In this document: one piece after another, positions 5,456 to 13,472 of the stretch
Position numbering within the stretch: position 1 is the first letter of the stretch
Layout of the letters: the number at the start of each line of letters is the position of its first letter
Origin: an uncultured Butyricicoccus sp.
GTDB taxonomy: Bacteria; Bacillota; Clostridia; Oscillospirales; Butyricicoccaceae
Direction of reading: 5' to 3'
Assembly: GCA_934532985.1 (NCBI GenBank)
Contig: CAKTAV010000021.1
Coordinates: 1 to 14,621 of the forward strand
DNA length: 14,621 nucleotides
Made by a program: the position numbers and the translations under genes
The notes under the pieces: generated by a model
Database searches by the model: none
What the model was told of the DNA's origin: nothing
The model's input: only the letters and a program-made list of their open reading frames with translations

Positions 5456-7336
5456 TTGGCTGACATCAGCATACACGGTTTGAATCAGTTTTTCGGGGAG
5501 AACCAGATTCTGCATGACATTACCTTTGATATTTTCCCCGGTGAAAAGGTCGCCGTCGTCGGTCCCAACGGCGCCGGAAAGACCACTTTATTCCGCGTCC
5601 TGACCGGTGAGCTGCCGTATGAGAGCGGCAGTGTCGTCATCGCCAAGGACCGCACCGTCGGCGTCATCGACCAGATTCCGGTCTATGATCCCGACGCCAC
5701 AGTCGAAGATATTCTTCGCTCCGCATTCCACCGCATCGATGAGGTGCGCGCCCGCATGAAGGACATGGAGCGCCGCATGGAGCAAAACGACGATTCCCAG
5801 CTCCTCAAGCAGTACGGCGCCCTACAGGCCGAGCTGGAGGCGATGGGCGGCTATGCGCTGGATTTTGAAGTGGATAAAGTATGCAACGGTCTGGAAATTC
5901 CGCAGGAGATGCGTACCCAGCCGTTTGACGTCCTGTCCGGCGGCGAAAAGACCCGCGTCAATCTCGCCCGCATCATCCTGGAGGACACGGACATTCTGCT
6001 GCTCGATGAGCCGACCAACCACCTGGACATTGACGCCGTGGAGTGGCTCGGCAATTTCCTCGCCGACTACAAGGGCACGGTTGTGACCATTTCGCATGAC
6101 CGCTATTTCCTTGACCAGTGCTGTGACCGCATCATTGAACTGGTGGATGGCCACGCCGATTTCTACGCCGGTTCCTACAGCTACTATGCCGAGGAACGTC
6201 AGCTGCGCTATGCCCAGCGTTTGGCGGAGCACAACAACCAGATGGAAGAGCTCAAGCGGCTGCAGGATCAGTCCCGCAAAATGCACCAGTGGGGCACGGA
6301 AAAAATGCACAAGCGCGCGTTTTCCATCGACAAGCGCATCGCCCGCATGACGATTGCCGACCGCCCGAAGAAGGAGCGGAAGATGAACATGATGTTCGGC
6401 GATCCCAACTACGAAACACAGGAAGTGCTCAAGGTGCGCGGCATCTGCAAGAGCTTTGACGGCCGCGAAGTCCTGCACGACATCTCTTTTAACGTCAAAA
6501 ACGGTGAAAAGGTCGCTATTCTCGGCGACAACGGCACGGGAAAGACCACCCTGCTCAACATCATTCTCGGTCTGGAACCGGCGGACGCCGGAACGATCAA
6601 GAAGGGCGAGGGGCTCAAGCCAGCCTATCTGCCGCAGGTGGTTCACTTTGAAAACGAGAACCGTAACCTGATTGACACCTTAATTTACGAAAAAAATCTC
6701 ACCCCGCAGACCGCCCGCAATCGACTCGGACGCTTCCAGTTCTCTGGCGAGGAGCAGCTCAAGCAGGTATGCAAGCTCTCCGGCGGCGAAAAGAGCCGTC
6801 TGCGTCTGTGTGAGCTGATGTACGACAAGCTCAACATGCTGGTGCTCGACGAACCGACCAACCATCTGGACATTTTGTCCCGCGAATGGATTGAGGACGC
6901 GGTGGAAAGCTTCACCGGCACCTTGCTGTTTGTCTCGCATGACCGCTACTTTGTCTCGCGCTTTGCCAGCCGCATCATCGTTCTCATGGAGGACGGCTGG
7001 GTGGATTTCACCGGCAATTATGAGCAGTATCTCGCCTTCCGCGAACAAAAGGCGGCGGAACGTGCCGCACACACGGCGCCCAAGCCCAAGAAGGAAAAGC
7101 CGCGTCCCAAGGGCGGCACAAAAAATTTAGAGAAAAAGGTCAACAAGCTCGAGCGCGACATCGCATCGTGCGAGGAAGAGAGCGCGTCGCTGGATGAACA
7201 GATGGCGGCAGCCGCCCTCGACCCGCAAAAGCTGATGGAGCTGTCCGGGAAAAAGGACGAGGTGGAAGCTCGTCTGATGGAGCTGATGGAGGAGTGGGAA
7301 GCCGCCTCCGCCCAGCTGGAAGAGGCGCAGGGCTGA
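5456..7336 (+). CDS. ABC-F family ATPase (ribosome-associated), TTG start
   Basis: The product of about 626 residues has two ABC ATPase domains and no membrane helices, the mark of ABC-F proteins, which act on the ribosome. The first domain has Walker A GPNGAGKT (about 36-43), signature LSGGEKTR and Walker B LLLDEPTNHLD. The second has GDNGTGKT, LSGGEKSR and LVLDEPTNHLD. A charged linker lies between. The C-terminus is lysine-rich, then a coiled coil (about 555-625), as in Uup/YdiF/YfmR-type members. An ATG at 5438 is in frame, but the strong GGGGAGG lies at and after that codon. TTG at 5456, 9 bases beyond it, fits far better. The next gene starts 1 base after the stop. A housekeeping translation factor is more likely than a resistance factor, but subfamily is not certain. 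Confidence 0.92.
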   Translation: MADISIHGLNQFFGENQILHDITFDIFPGEKVAVVGPNGAGKTTLFRVLTGELPYESGSVVIAKDRTVGVIDQIPVYDPDATVEDILRSAFHRIDEVRARMKDMERRMEQNDDSQLLKQYGALQAELEAMGGYALDFEVDKVCNGLEIPQEMRTQPFDVLSGGEKTRVNLARIILEDTDILLLDEPTNHLDIDAVEWLGNFLADYKGTVVTISHDRYFLDQCCDRIIELVDGHADFYAGSYSYYAEERQLRYAQRLAEHNNQMEELKRLQDQSRKMHQWGTEKMHKRAFSIDKRIARMTIADRPKKERKMNMMFGDPNYETQEVLKVRGICKSFDGREVLHDISFNVKNGEKVAILGDNGTGKTTLLNIILGLEPADAGTIKKGEGLKPAYLPQVVHFENENRNLIDTLIYEKNLTPQTARNRLGRFQFSGEEQLKQVCKLSGGEKSRLRLCELMYDKLNMLVLDEPTNHLDILSREWIEDAVESFTGTLLFVSHDRYFVSRFASRIIVLMEDGWVDFTGNYEQYLAFREQKAAERAAHTAPKPKKEKPRPKGGTKNLEKKVNKLERDIASCEEESASLDEQMAAAALDPQKLMELSGKKDEVEARLMELMEEWEAASAQLEEAQG

Positions 7337-7337
7337 C

Positions 7338-8114
7338 ATGAAGCGTATGTACACGGTTCTCTGCGCCCTGAGCGCAGCGTTCACCCTTGCGGTTGCAGTC
7401 GCCATCCCGTTCTGGGGCACGGCGGCCTATGGCTATCTGCTGTTTTGTGCCGCCTTTGCGCTGTGCACCGGCATCATGCGTCTGCTGCTGACCCTGCGGG
7501 AGCGCACGGAGGGCACACTGCGCCGCGTCGTGCGTATTCTGTATGGGATTGGCACGGCTCTGTTTTCCCTGTTTCTCGGTTCGTTTGTCGTCGTGCAGGG
7601 CATCCTTTTGGTAAACGCTCACACCGATCCCGAGGCACGGCAGGCGGATTATCTACTCGTCCTGGGCGGCGGTATCCGCGGCGATCAGCCGGGGCGCTCG
7701 CTCACCGCTCGTCTTGAGGCGGCGCGTGCCTGCTGGGAGCAGAATCCCTCCTGCACGCTGATTGTCTGCGGCGGACAGGGTGCGGATGAACAGTACACCG
7801 AGGCGTATGTCATGCACAAATGGCTGCTCGCCCACGGCGTACCAAAAAACCGCATTTTACTGGAGGATCAGTCGGTCAACACCGTCCAAAATATCCGAAA
7901 CGCCAAGGAGATCTTACGTCAGACCGGCGCCGAGCGTGCCCGTGTCGCCGTGGTCTCCAGCGGCTTTCATCTGTTCCGCGCCCGTCATCTGATGGAGCAG
8001 GCCGGTCTGGGGCGTCTTGCCGTCGCCGCTCCGTCTCCGTGGTATCTGCGCCCGCTGTTTTGCCTGCGCGAATACTTTTCTCTGGCGATTCTGGTGGCCA
8101 CCGGCCGCTGGTAA
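7338..8114 (+). CDS. YdcF/SanA-like membrane protein (DUF218)
   Basis: The 258-residue product has three hydrophobic segments (about 5-24, 30-50 and 68-94), then a soluble DUF218 domain from about 103 to 245. Family motifs are visible: YLLVLGGG, LTARLEAA, the conserved E/Y stretch TEAYVMHKWL, GVP...ILLEDQSVNT with QNIRNA, and SSGFHLFRA. Members are membrane-anchored and linked to envelope functions (SanA, ElyC) or bind nucleotide-like ligands (YdcF); the reaction is not settled. Its ATG is 1 base after the ABC-F stop codon and its own binding site (GAAGAGGCG) is weak, so translational coupling is likely. It is co-transcribed with the ABC-F gene. Confidence 0.87.
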   Translation: MKRMYTVLCALSAAFTLAVAVAIPFWGTAAYGYLLFCAAFALCTGIMRLLLTLRERTEGTLRRVVRILYGIGTALFSLFLGSFVVVQGILLVNAHTDPEARQADYLLVLGGGIRGDQPGRSLTARLEAARACWEQNPSCTLIVCGGQGADEQYTEAYVMHKWLLAHGVPKNRILLEDQSVNTVQNIRNAKEILRQTGAERARVAVVSSGFHLFRARHLMEQAGLGRLAVAAPSPWYLRPLFCLREYFSLAILVATGRW

Positions 8115-8155
8115 TCGCCCCTACAATCCCAACGACCAAAGGAGGAATCTTAACT

Positions 8156-8533
8156 ATGGTCAGCACCTACCCTGTCCCCTGTGCGATTCAGGCGACGACC
8201 AACGACCATCTGCTGCTTGCCGATCTCACGATTGCGGCGAAGCATGTTCCGGAATTCATCACCGGTCTGCGCGCCCTGCAAGACGCCAAGCTGCACTGCC
8301 TGCTGCTGCACAGCGGCAGCCGTGATCTCCCCATGGTCGCGGAGGGCGAGCAAATCATCGTGGACTTCGGCGGACACAAGCTGGCTGCCCTGTCCGGCGA
8401 CCAGCTGGACACACTGGAATACTATGCGCTAGATCGTCTGCTCGGCCTGTGCAAGCCCAATCTACGCTGCAATCTGCGGCTGGAGGGCGCGCATGATCTG
8501 CTGGTGGAAATGAGTGTGCGTGTACATGATTGA
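8156..8533 (+). CDS. unrecognised 125-residue protein
   Basis: I do not recognise this protein. The frame is open much further upstream over the YdcF gene, but AAAGGAGG (8138-8145) lies 10 bases before the ATG at 8156, which fixes the start. The product is soluble-looking, with no signal peptide or membrane helix, and mixed alpha/beta in pattern. A hydrophobic HLLLADLTI stretch lies near 18-26. A helix-like segment with cysteine (LHCLLLH) is near 46-52, and an acidic segment follows in the middle. The C-terminal part (CKPNLRCNLRLEG, about 99-111) looks like a beta strand region. It sits between the YdcF gene (41-base gap) and prfA (79-base AT-rich gap). Position suggests a link to translation, but that is only context. 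Confidence 0.75.
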   Translation: MVSTYPVPCAIQATTNDHLLLADLTIAAKHVPEFITGLRALQDAKLHCLLLHSGSRDLPMVAEGEQIIVDFGGHKLAALSGDQLDTLEYYALDRLLGLCKPNLRCNLRLEGAHDLLVEMSVRVHD

Positions 8534-8602
8534 TTACATACGGTATAATTTACTTTTTGTTATACTACCAATTGTATTTCTATTTTAATCTATTACTCGG
8601 AG
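8521..8602 (+). promoter_or_regulatory. AT-rich leader and possible promoter of prfA
   Basis: TGTACA (8521-8526, 4 of 6) and a perfect TATAAT (8544-8549) are 17 bases apart, overlapping the end of the upstream gene. The following leader is AT-rich and contains TTATAC and AATTGTATT, also found before sua5. CGGAG (8598-8602) is the prfA ribosome binding site. It may add transcription to prfA beyond read-through. Confidence 0.4.
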
Positions 8603-8612
8603 TTGAATTTGT

Positions 8613-9689
8613 ATGTTGGATAAACTGGAGGCACTCGCCGACCGATTTGACGAGCTGGAAAGCCTTCTCGCCGACCCGGATCTGTACAGCGATCCGTCCC
8701 GTGCGGCCCAGCTGCTGCGCGAGCAGAAGGAGCTGACACCCATCATCCAGACCTATCGCCGCTATGTCGCGGCGCAGCAGGAGCAGGCGGATGCCCGCGA
8801 GCTGCTGGATGAGGCAGGCGGTGACGGCGAGCTGCGCGCCATGGCGCAGGAGGCGTTGATCTCCTCCCGCGACGCGATGGAACAGCTCAAGCAGGAGCTG
8901 ACGATTTTGCTGCTACCGCACGACCCGAACGACGAGCGCAGTGTCATCATGGAGATACGCGCCGGTGCGGGCGGCGAAGAAGCGGCATTGTTTGCCCATT
9001 CGCTGTACCGTATGTACACGATGTACGCCGACAAACGCGGCTGGAAAACCGAGGTGATCAGCCAAACCGTGACCGAACTCGGCGGATGCCGCGAAATCAC
9101 CTTCAGCATTGAGGGCGATTCCGTCTACTCCCGTATTAAATACGAGAGCGGCGTACACCGCGTCCAGCGCGTTCCGGAGACCGAATCGCAGGGTCGTGTT
9201 CATACCTCGACCGTCACTGTTGCCGTCCTACCGGAAGTCGATGATGTCGAGCTGGAAATCAACCCGAACGACTTGCGTATTGACACCTTCCGCGCTTCCG
9301 GCGCCGGCGGTCAGCACATCAACAAGACCTCCTCTGCCATCCGCATCACCCATCTGCCAACCGGCATGGTCGTCGAGTGTCAGGATGAGCGAAGCCAGTT
9401 CAAAAATAAGGACAAGGCCATGCGCGTCCTGCGCTCCCGTCTGTACGAAATCGAGCAGAACAAGCAAGATGAAGCCATTGCCGACGAACGCCGCAGCCAG
9501 ATCGGCTCGGGCAGCCGTTCGGAGCGCATCCGCACCTATAACTTCCCGGAAAATCGCATCTCGGAGCACCGCATCAAGCTGACCACCTACCATCTGGACA
9601 GCTTTTTGGACGGCAATCTGGATGAAATTCTGGACGCATTAATGACCGCCGATCAAGCGGAGAAGCTCGCCAAGGCACAGCACGCATAA
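8613..9689 (+). CDS. prfA: peptide chain release factor 1
   Basis: The 358-residue product is class I release factor RF1, which recognises UAA and UAG stop codons and releases the peptide from ribosomal tRNA. The GGQ motif is at 232-234 in the expected place (E. coli 233-235). The codon-recognition tripeptide is P-E-T at 188-190, the PxT form of RF1 and not SPF of RF2. The N-terminal helical domain (about 1-105) and the C-terminal segment of basic RSERIRTYNFPENR type are present. Length is typical. The ATG has CGGAG 10 bases upstream. The GGQ glutamine is normally methylated by PrmC, whose gene often lies next to prfA; here the next gene is an unrelated membrane protein, so prmC must be elsewhere. 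Confidence 0.97.
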   Translation: MLDKLEALADRFDELESLLADPDLYSDPSRAAQLLREQKELTPIIQTYRRYVAAQQEQADARELLDEAGGDGELRAMAQEALISSRDAMEQLKQELTILLLPHDPNDERSVIMEIRAGAGGEEAALFAHSLYRMYTMYADKRGWKTEVISQTVTELGGCREITFSIEGDSVYSRIKYESGVHRVQRVPETESQGRVHTSTVTVAVLPEVDDVELEINPNDLRIDTFRASGAGGQHINKTSSAIRITHLPTGMVVECQDERSQFKNKDKAMRVLRSRLYEIEQNKQDEAIADERRSQIGSGSRSERIRTYNFPENRISEHRIKLTTYHLDSFLDGNLDEILDALMTADQAEKLAKAQHA

Positions 9690-9729
9690 TCGCTCTGTCC
9701 GCCTTCATACGCTGTATGGGGGCGATACC

Positions 9730-10341
9730 ATGACAATCTGGCCACTTTTCGCACTGATTCCCGGCTTTTTGCTCGGGCGCATCGCCGTTCGCGGCGGAGA
9801 CACCGGCTGTGCCGTGCTGTTGTGCGCCGCCGCAGGTGGACTGACGTCGGTCAGCCTGCATGCACTGTCCCCGCCGACGCTGCTCGGAGGTCTGCTGTTT
9901 CTGCTCGTGCTCAGCGGTACGCTTTTGCACACAGAACGCCGTCCGACCTCCGCGCCATGGCGACAGCATTGGAGCGACCGCCTACGGCTGTTTCAGGGCG
10001 ACGCTCTGCTTCTCGCCGTCTTTTGCGGTCTCAGCGGGCAAATTTTCCCGCTGTTCGCCCTGCTTCCCGTGCTCGGCTTGCTCACGCGCCTTTCCGGTGC
10101 ATCGCTGCGGCATATCGCCGCCGTAGTACTCGCGCTTCTAGGCGTTACCTTGCTCAGTGCCAGCGCTTCGCCATGGCTTTCTGCCAACTGCTCCGCACTG
10201 GTGTGCAGCGCCGCCGGTCTTTCCTGCGCCTGTCTGCATGTCCTACCAATGGCGGAATGCTTCGTCAGCATACGGGCGATGCACGGATTATATTGTCTGT
10301 TTGTATTTTTAACATATTATTATACAAATTGTATTATCTAA
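9730..10341 (+). CDS. unrecognised polytopic membrane protein
   Basis: The 203-residue product is strongly hydrophobic, rich in Leu and Ala, with about five or six likely membrane segments (around 3-17, 26-42, 50-67, 90-115, 128-160 and 185-203). A short basic loop (TERRPTSAPWRQHWSDR) lies near 68-84. I see no catalytic or metal-binding signature. The start is supported only by the weak GGGGGCG about 6 bases before the ATG. It lies 40 bases after prfA and 14 bases before sua5. The last 20 residues are encoded by AT-rich DNA unlike the rest, so the C-terminus may be recently altered or overlap a regulatory region. Identity is unknown; a very diverged transporter remnant is possible. Confidence 0.6.
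   Translation: MTIWPLFALIPGFLLGRIAVRGGDTGCAVLLCAAAGGLTSVSLHALSPPTLLGGLLFLLVLSGTLLHTERRPTSAPWRQHWSDRLRLFQGDALLLAVFCGLSGQIFPLFALLPVLGLLTRLSGASLRHIAAVVLALLGVTLLSASASPWLSANCSALVCSAAGLSCACLHVLPMAECFVSIRAMHGLYCLFVFLTYYYTNCII
10293..10334 (+). promoter_or_regulatory. AT-rich segment before sua5 with inverted repeat, possible internal promoter
   Basis: TTGTCT (10293-10298), 16 bases and TATTAT (10315-10320) could form a weak promoter inside the end of the membrane protein gene. A perfect inverted repeat ATACAA-A-TTGTAT spans 10322-10334. The composition changes sharply from GC-rich to AT-rich at about 10285. Confidence 0.35.
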
Positions 10342-10355
10342 AAAGAAGGAATTCG

Positions 10356-11399
10356 ATGATTACCAAGCTACTCCATCCGAATACCGACCCGACCGCTATT
10401 GCGCAGGCCGCAGAGCTTCTGCGCCGCGGTGAGGTCGTCGGTATTCCCACCGAAACCGTATATGGTCTCGCCGCCAACGCGTACAATCCGGAGGCCGTCG
10501 CGCGCATTTTCGCCGCCAAAGGCCGCCCACAGGACAATCCGCTGATTGTCCACATCGCCGACTGGGAACAGATCACGCAGGTTGCCGAGCGCGTTCCGGA
10601 ACAGGCCGCCGCTCTGGCGAGCGCCTATTGGCCCGGCCCGATGACCATGATTTTGCCCAAGAAGGATTCTATACCAATGGTAACTTCCGCTGGTTTGAAT
10701 ACTGTGGGTATTCGTTTGCCGTCCCACCCGCTCGCACGAAAGATCATCCGCGCCGCCGGTGTTCCACTGGCCGCTCCGTCGGCAAATACCTCCGGCCGCC
10801 CGTCCACCACGACGGCGCAACATGTCATGGAAGATCTAGGCGGGCGTATCGCAGCGGTCGTGGACGGCGGTCCGTGCTCGGTCGGTGTGGAATCCACCGT
10901 GATTTCGCTCTGCGGTGCAAAACCGCGCCTGCTGCGTCCGGGCGGCATCTCGCTGGAACAGCTCCGCGCCGTTCTCGGTGAGGTCGAGGTGGATCGCGCG
11001 CTGTATCAGAAGATTGACGACACCGAGCGCGTCTCCGCGCCAGGAATGAAATACCGCCACTATGCGCCGAAAGCGCCGGTCACGGTCGTATTCGGCTCCC
11101 CCAAGGCGAGCGCGGATTATATTTATGCACAGCTTGGGGAAAACTTCGGTGTATTGTGCTTCGATGACTGCGCTGAACGCTTTGCCGGTCGCGCCGTGGT
11201 GGAGACCTTCGGCCGCTCGGATGACCCGGAAGAACAGGCGCGCGAGGTATTTGACGCTCTGCGCCGTTTTGATGCCACACCGGTCACCGCAATTTTCGCC
11301 CAGTGTCCGCCTGCAACCGGTATCGGTCTGGCCGTCGCCAACCGCATTCAGAAGGCCGCCGGCTTCCACACGATCACACTGACGGAGGACGAGCCATGA
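10356..11399 (+). CDS. tsaC: threonylcarbamoyl-AMP synthase (Sua5/YrdC/YwlC family)
   Basis: The 347-residue product makes threonylcarbamoyl-AMP from threonine, bicarbonate and ATP, the first step of t6A37 modification of ANN-decoding tRNAs. The YrdC domain shows PTETVYGLAANA (about 31-42), KGRPQDNPLIVH (about 54-65), PGPMT, APSANTSGRPS and GVESTV. A C-terminal Sua5 domain follows from about 225, making this the long Sua5-type form and not the short E. coli TsaC. The frame is open for 534 bases upstream, but AGAAGGA before the ATG at 10356 and the conserved N-terminus set the start. The stop overlaps the coaE start in ATGA, so the two are translationally coupled. Confidence 0.95.
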   Translation: MITKLLHPNTDPTAIAQAAELLRRGEVVGIPTETVYGLAANAYNPEAVARIFAAKGRPQDNPLIVHIADWEQITQVAERVPEQAAALASAYWPGPMTMILPKKDSIPMVTSAGLNTVGIRLPSHPLARKIIRAAGVPLAAPSANTSGRPSTTTAQHVMEDLGGRIAAVVDGGPCSVGVESTVISLCGAKPRLLRPGGISLEQLRAVLGEVEVDRALYQKIDDTERVSAPGMKYRHYAPKAPVTVVFGSPKASADYIYAQLGENFGVLCFDDCAERFAGRAVVETFGRSDDPEEQAREVFDALRRFDATPVTAIFAQCPPATGIGLAVANRIQKAAGFHTITLTEDEP

Positions 11400-11989
11400 A
11401 AATTCTTGGTCTGACCGGCGGTTCGGGCGTCGGAAAGAGTGCCGCTGGAGCCGTATTCGCCGCCCGCGGCTGCGGCGTGCTGGACGCGGACGCCTCCTAT
11501 CGGGAGCTGTGCGACACCTGTACCCCGATGTTAAAAGAAATACAGTCCGTATTTCATGATGTTTTAACTACGAATGGTAAACTCGACCGCAGGAAGCTGG
11601 GTGCGCTGGTTTTTTCCGATCCGGAAAAGCTCGCGCAGCTCAACGCCATCACCCACCCCTACATAAAGCAGGCCGCCCGCGATGCCTTTGCACGCATGGA
11701 GGCGGAGGGCGTGCCGCTGGCTGTCTATGATGCGCCGGTTCTGTTTGAAGCGGAAGCGGACGCCTGGTGCGATGTCACCGCCGCCGTGCTCGCTGACCGC
11801 GAGACGCGCATCCAGCGCATCATGGCACGCGACAATATCTCACACGACTACGCCGCCCTGCGCATCGACGCCCAGCACGACGACGAGTGGTACCGTTCGC
11901 GCTGCGATTTTTGTTTGATGAATAACGGCGATCTGGAGGCGCTCCGCCAACAGGTCAACACCGTCATTGATACCATTTTAAGCAAATAA
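11396..11989 (+). CDS. coaE: dephospho-CoA kinase
   Basis: The 197-residue product catalyses the last step of coenzyme A synthesis, phosphorylating dephospho-CoA at the 3' hydroxyl of its ribose with ATP. The P-loop GGSGVGKS is at residues 8-15, with DADASYRELC just after it. HPYIK is near 85, then APVLFEAEADAWCD and the lid segment RETRIQRIMARDN of the family. Length is typical. The start ATG overlaps the sua5 stop (ATGA at 11396-11399). An upstream in-frame extension exists but overlaps sua5 and lacks a family match. The CoA and t6A enzymes are not known partners; this looks like a housekeeping gene string. Confidence 0.94.
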   Translation: MKILGLTGGSGVGKSAAGAVFAARGCGVLDADASYRELCDTCTPMLKEIQSVFHDVLTTNGKLDRRKLGALVFSDPEKLAQLNAITHPYIKQAARDAFARMEAEGVPLAVYDAPVLFEAEADAWCDVTAAVLADRETRIQRIMARDNISHDYAALRIDAQHDDEWYRSRCDFCLMNNGDLEALRQQVNTVIDTILSK

Positions 11990-12014
11990 TGTGACAAGAA
12001 AGGATGGATTTATC

Positions 12015-13412
12015 ATGGAATCCAAGCTGTTTTACGACAAAAAGACCGGCTGGGACCGCATGAGCAAGGATGAACTCGCCGCCATGCAGGACTATGCCGA
12101 GGGCTACAAGTCCTTCCTCAACGAGGCCAAGACTGAGCGTGACGCTGTTGCTTTTCTGAAGGCCAAGGCAGAGTCGCTGGGCTATCAGCCATACACCCGC
12201 GGCTGTCCGGTCACTCCCGGTCAGAAATATTACAAAGTGAATCGTAATAAGGCAATTATACTCACTGTAGTCGGAAAGCAGCCGCTGTCCTCTGGCATCA
12301 ACCTGACAGCGGCACATCTGGATGCGCCGCGCATTGATATTCGTACCGTTCCACTGTATGAGGACAACGGCATGGCGTTCTTCAAGACTCATTATTACGG
12401 CGGCATCAAAAAATATCAGTGGCCGACCATTCCGCTGGAGCTGCGCGGTGTGGTTTGCCGCGTAACAGACGACGGTGTAGAGACCATCAACATCCGCATC
12501 GGCGACAAGCCGGACGATCCGCTGTTTGTTATCTCGGATCTGCTGATTCATCTTGCAACCGATCAGATGCAAAAGAGCATGATGAAGGGCATTCCGGCGG
12601 AAAAAATGAATATTCTCGTCGGTTCGCAGCCGTCCACTTCCAAGGATGACGACGATACCTCCGACAAGATCAAACTGGCTGTTATGGAGTACCTGCATCA
12701 GGCCTATGGCATCACGGAGGAAGATTTCCTCTCCGCCGAGCTGTGCTGTGTTCCGGCCTTCCCGGCACGTGATATCGGCTTTGACCGCAGCTTTGTCGGC
12801 TCCTATGGGCACGATGACCGCGTGTGCGCGTATCCGGCGGCAACCGCTCTGTTTGATCTGACCGAGACGCCGGAAAAGACTGCGATGACCATTCTTGTGG
12901 ATAAGGAAGAGATCGGCTCGGACGGCGTCACCGGTATGCAGTCGCAGTTTTTTGACACGCTGATTGCCGACCTCTGCCGCACGCAGAATGTTATTCCGGG
13001 CGAGTGCTTGGAGAATTCCACCTGCCTCTCCGCCGATGTCTGCAACGCCTTTGACCCAAATTATCCGGAGGTCAGCGAAAAGCGCAACGATGCCCGCGCT
13101 AACTGCGGTCTGGCGATTATCAAGTACACCGGCTCGCGCGGCAAGTCCGGCTCGTCCGACGCAACGGCAGAGCTGATGGCAAAGATTCGCTACCTGTTCC
13201 GTCAGAAGCACATTATCTGGCAAACCGGCCAGCTGGGCCGCGTCGATCAGGGCGGCGGCGGTACTGTTGCGATGTTCATGGCGAATCGCAACATTGACAC
13301 GGTGGACGCCGGTGTCCCGGTTCTGTGCATGCACGCGCCGTATGAGATCATCGCCAAGCACGATCTGTACTGGGCATATCGTGGATTCGACGCGTTCTAC
13401 ACGATGAAGTAA
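12015..13412 (+). CDS. M18 family zinc aminopeptidase
   Basis: The product of 465 residues is a cytoplasmic M18 metallo-aminopeptidase (LAP4/ApeB type), which removes N-terminal residues from peptides with two zinc ions. Metal and catalytic motifs come in family order: AHLDAPR (H near 101), YGHDDR (D near 267), DKEEIGSDG (E-E near 298), SADVCNAFDP (D near 340) and MHAPYE (H near 440). An insert of acidic residues (SKDDDDTSD, about 210-217) lies in the dimerisation domain region. A GTG at 11991 is in frame, but AAAGGATG before the ATG at 12015 is the better start. It follows coaE by 25 bases, so it may share its transcript, and it ends at a strong terminator. Confidence 0.93.
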   Translation: MESKLFYDKKTGWDRMSKDELAAMQDYAEGYKSFLNEAKTERDAVAFLKAKAESLGYQPYTRGCPVTPGQKYYKVNRNKAIILTVVGKQPLSSGINLTAAHLDAPRIDIRTVPLYEDNGMAFFKTHYYGGIKKYQWPTIPLELRGVVCRVTDDGVETINIRIGDKPDDPLFVISDLLIHLATDQMQKSMMKGIPAEKMNILVGSQPSTSKDDDDTSDKIKLAVMEYLHQAYGITEEDFLSAELCCVPAFPARDIGFDRSFVGSYGHDDRVCAYPAATALFDLTETPEKTAMTILVDKEEIGSDGVTGMQSQFFDTLIADLCRTQNVIPGECLENSTCLSADVCNAFDPNYPEVSEKRNDARANCGLAIIKYTGSRGKSGSSDATAELMAKIRYLFRQKHIIWQTGQLGRVDQGGGGTVAMFMANRNIDTVDAGVPVLCMHAPYEIIAKHDLYWAYRGFDAFYTMK

Positions 13413-13437
13413 CGCGCTTTACCAACCAAAACATCTC

Positions 13438-13472
13438 ACAGGCTGTGGAGTTATCCACAGCCTGTTTTCTTT
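13438..13472 (+). terminator. terminator after the aminopeptidase gene, containing a DnaA box
   Basis: A perfect 12-bp stem (ACAGGCTGTGGA at 13438-13449 with TCCACAGCCTGT at 13454-13465) has loop GTTA and is followed by TTTCTTTTC. The loop and right arm together spell a perfect DnaA box, TTATCCACA (13451-13459). Confidence 0.88.

Noticed and set aside
5822..6646. 274-residue minus-strand open frame inside the ABC-F gene
   Set aside because: It covers the signature and Walker motifs of the real ABC-F protein in antisense and has no independent support.
11964..13361. 465-residue minus-strand open frame opposite the M18 aminopeptidase
   Set aside because: It mirrors the real gene almost end to end and arises from codon bias on the coding strand; no start signals or family motifs.
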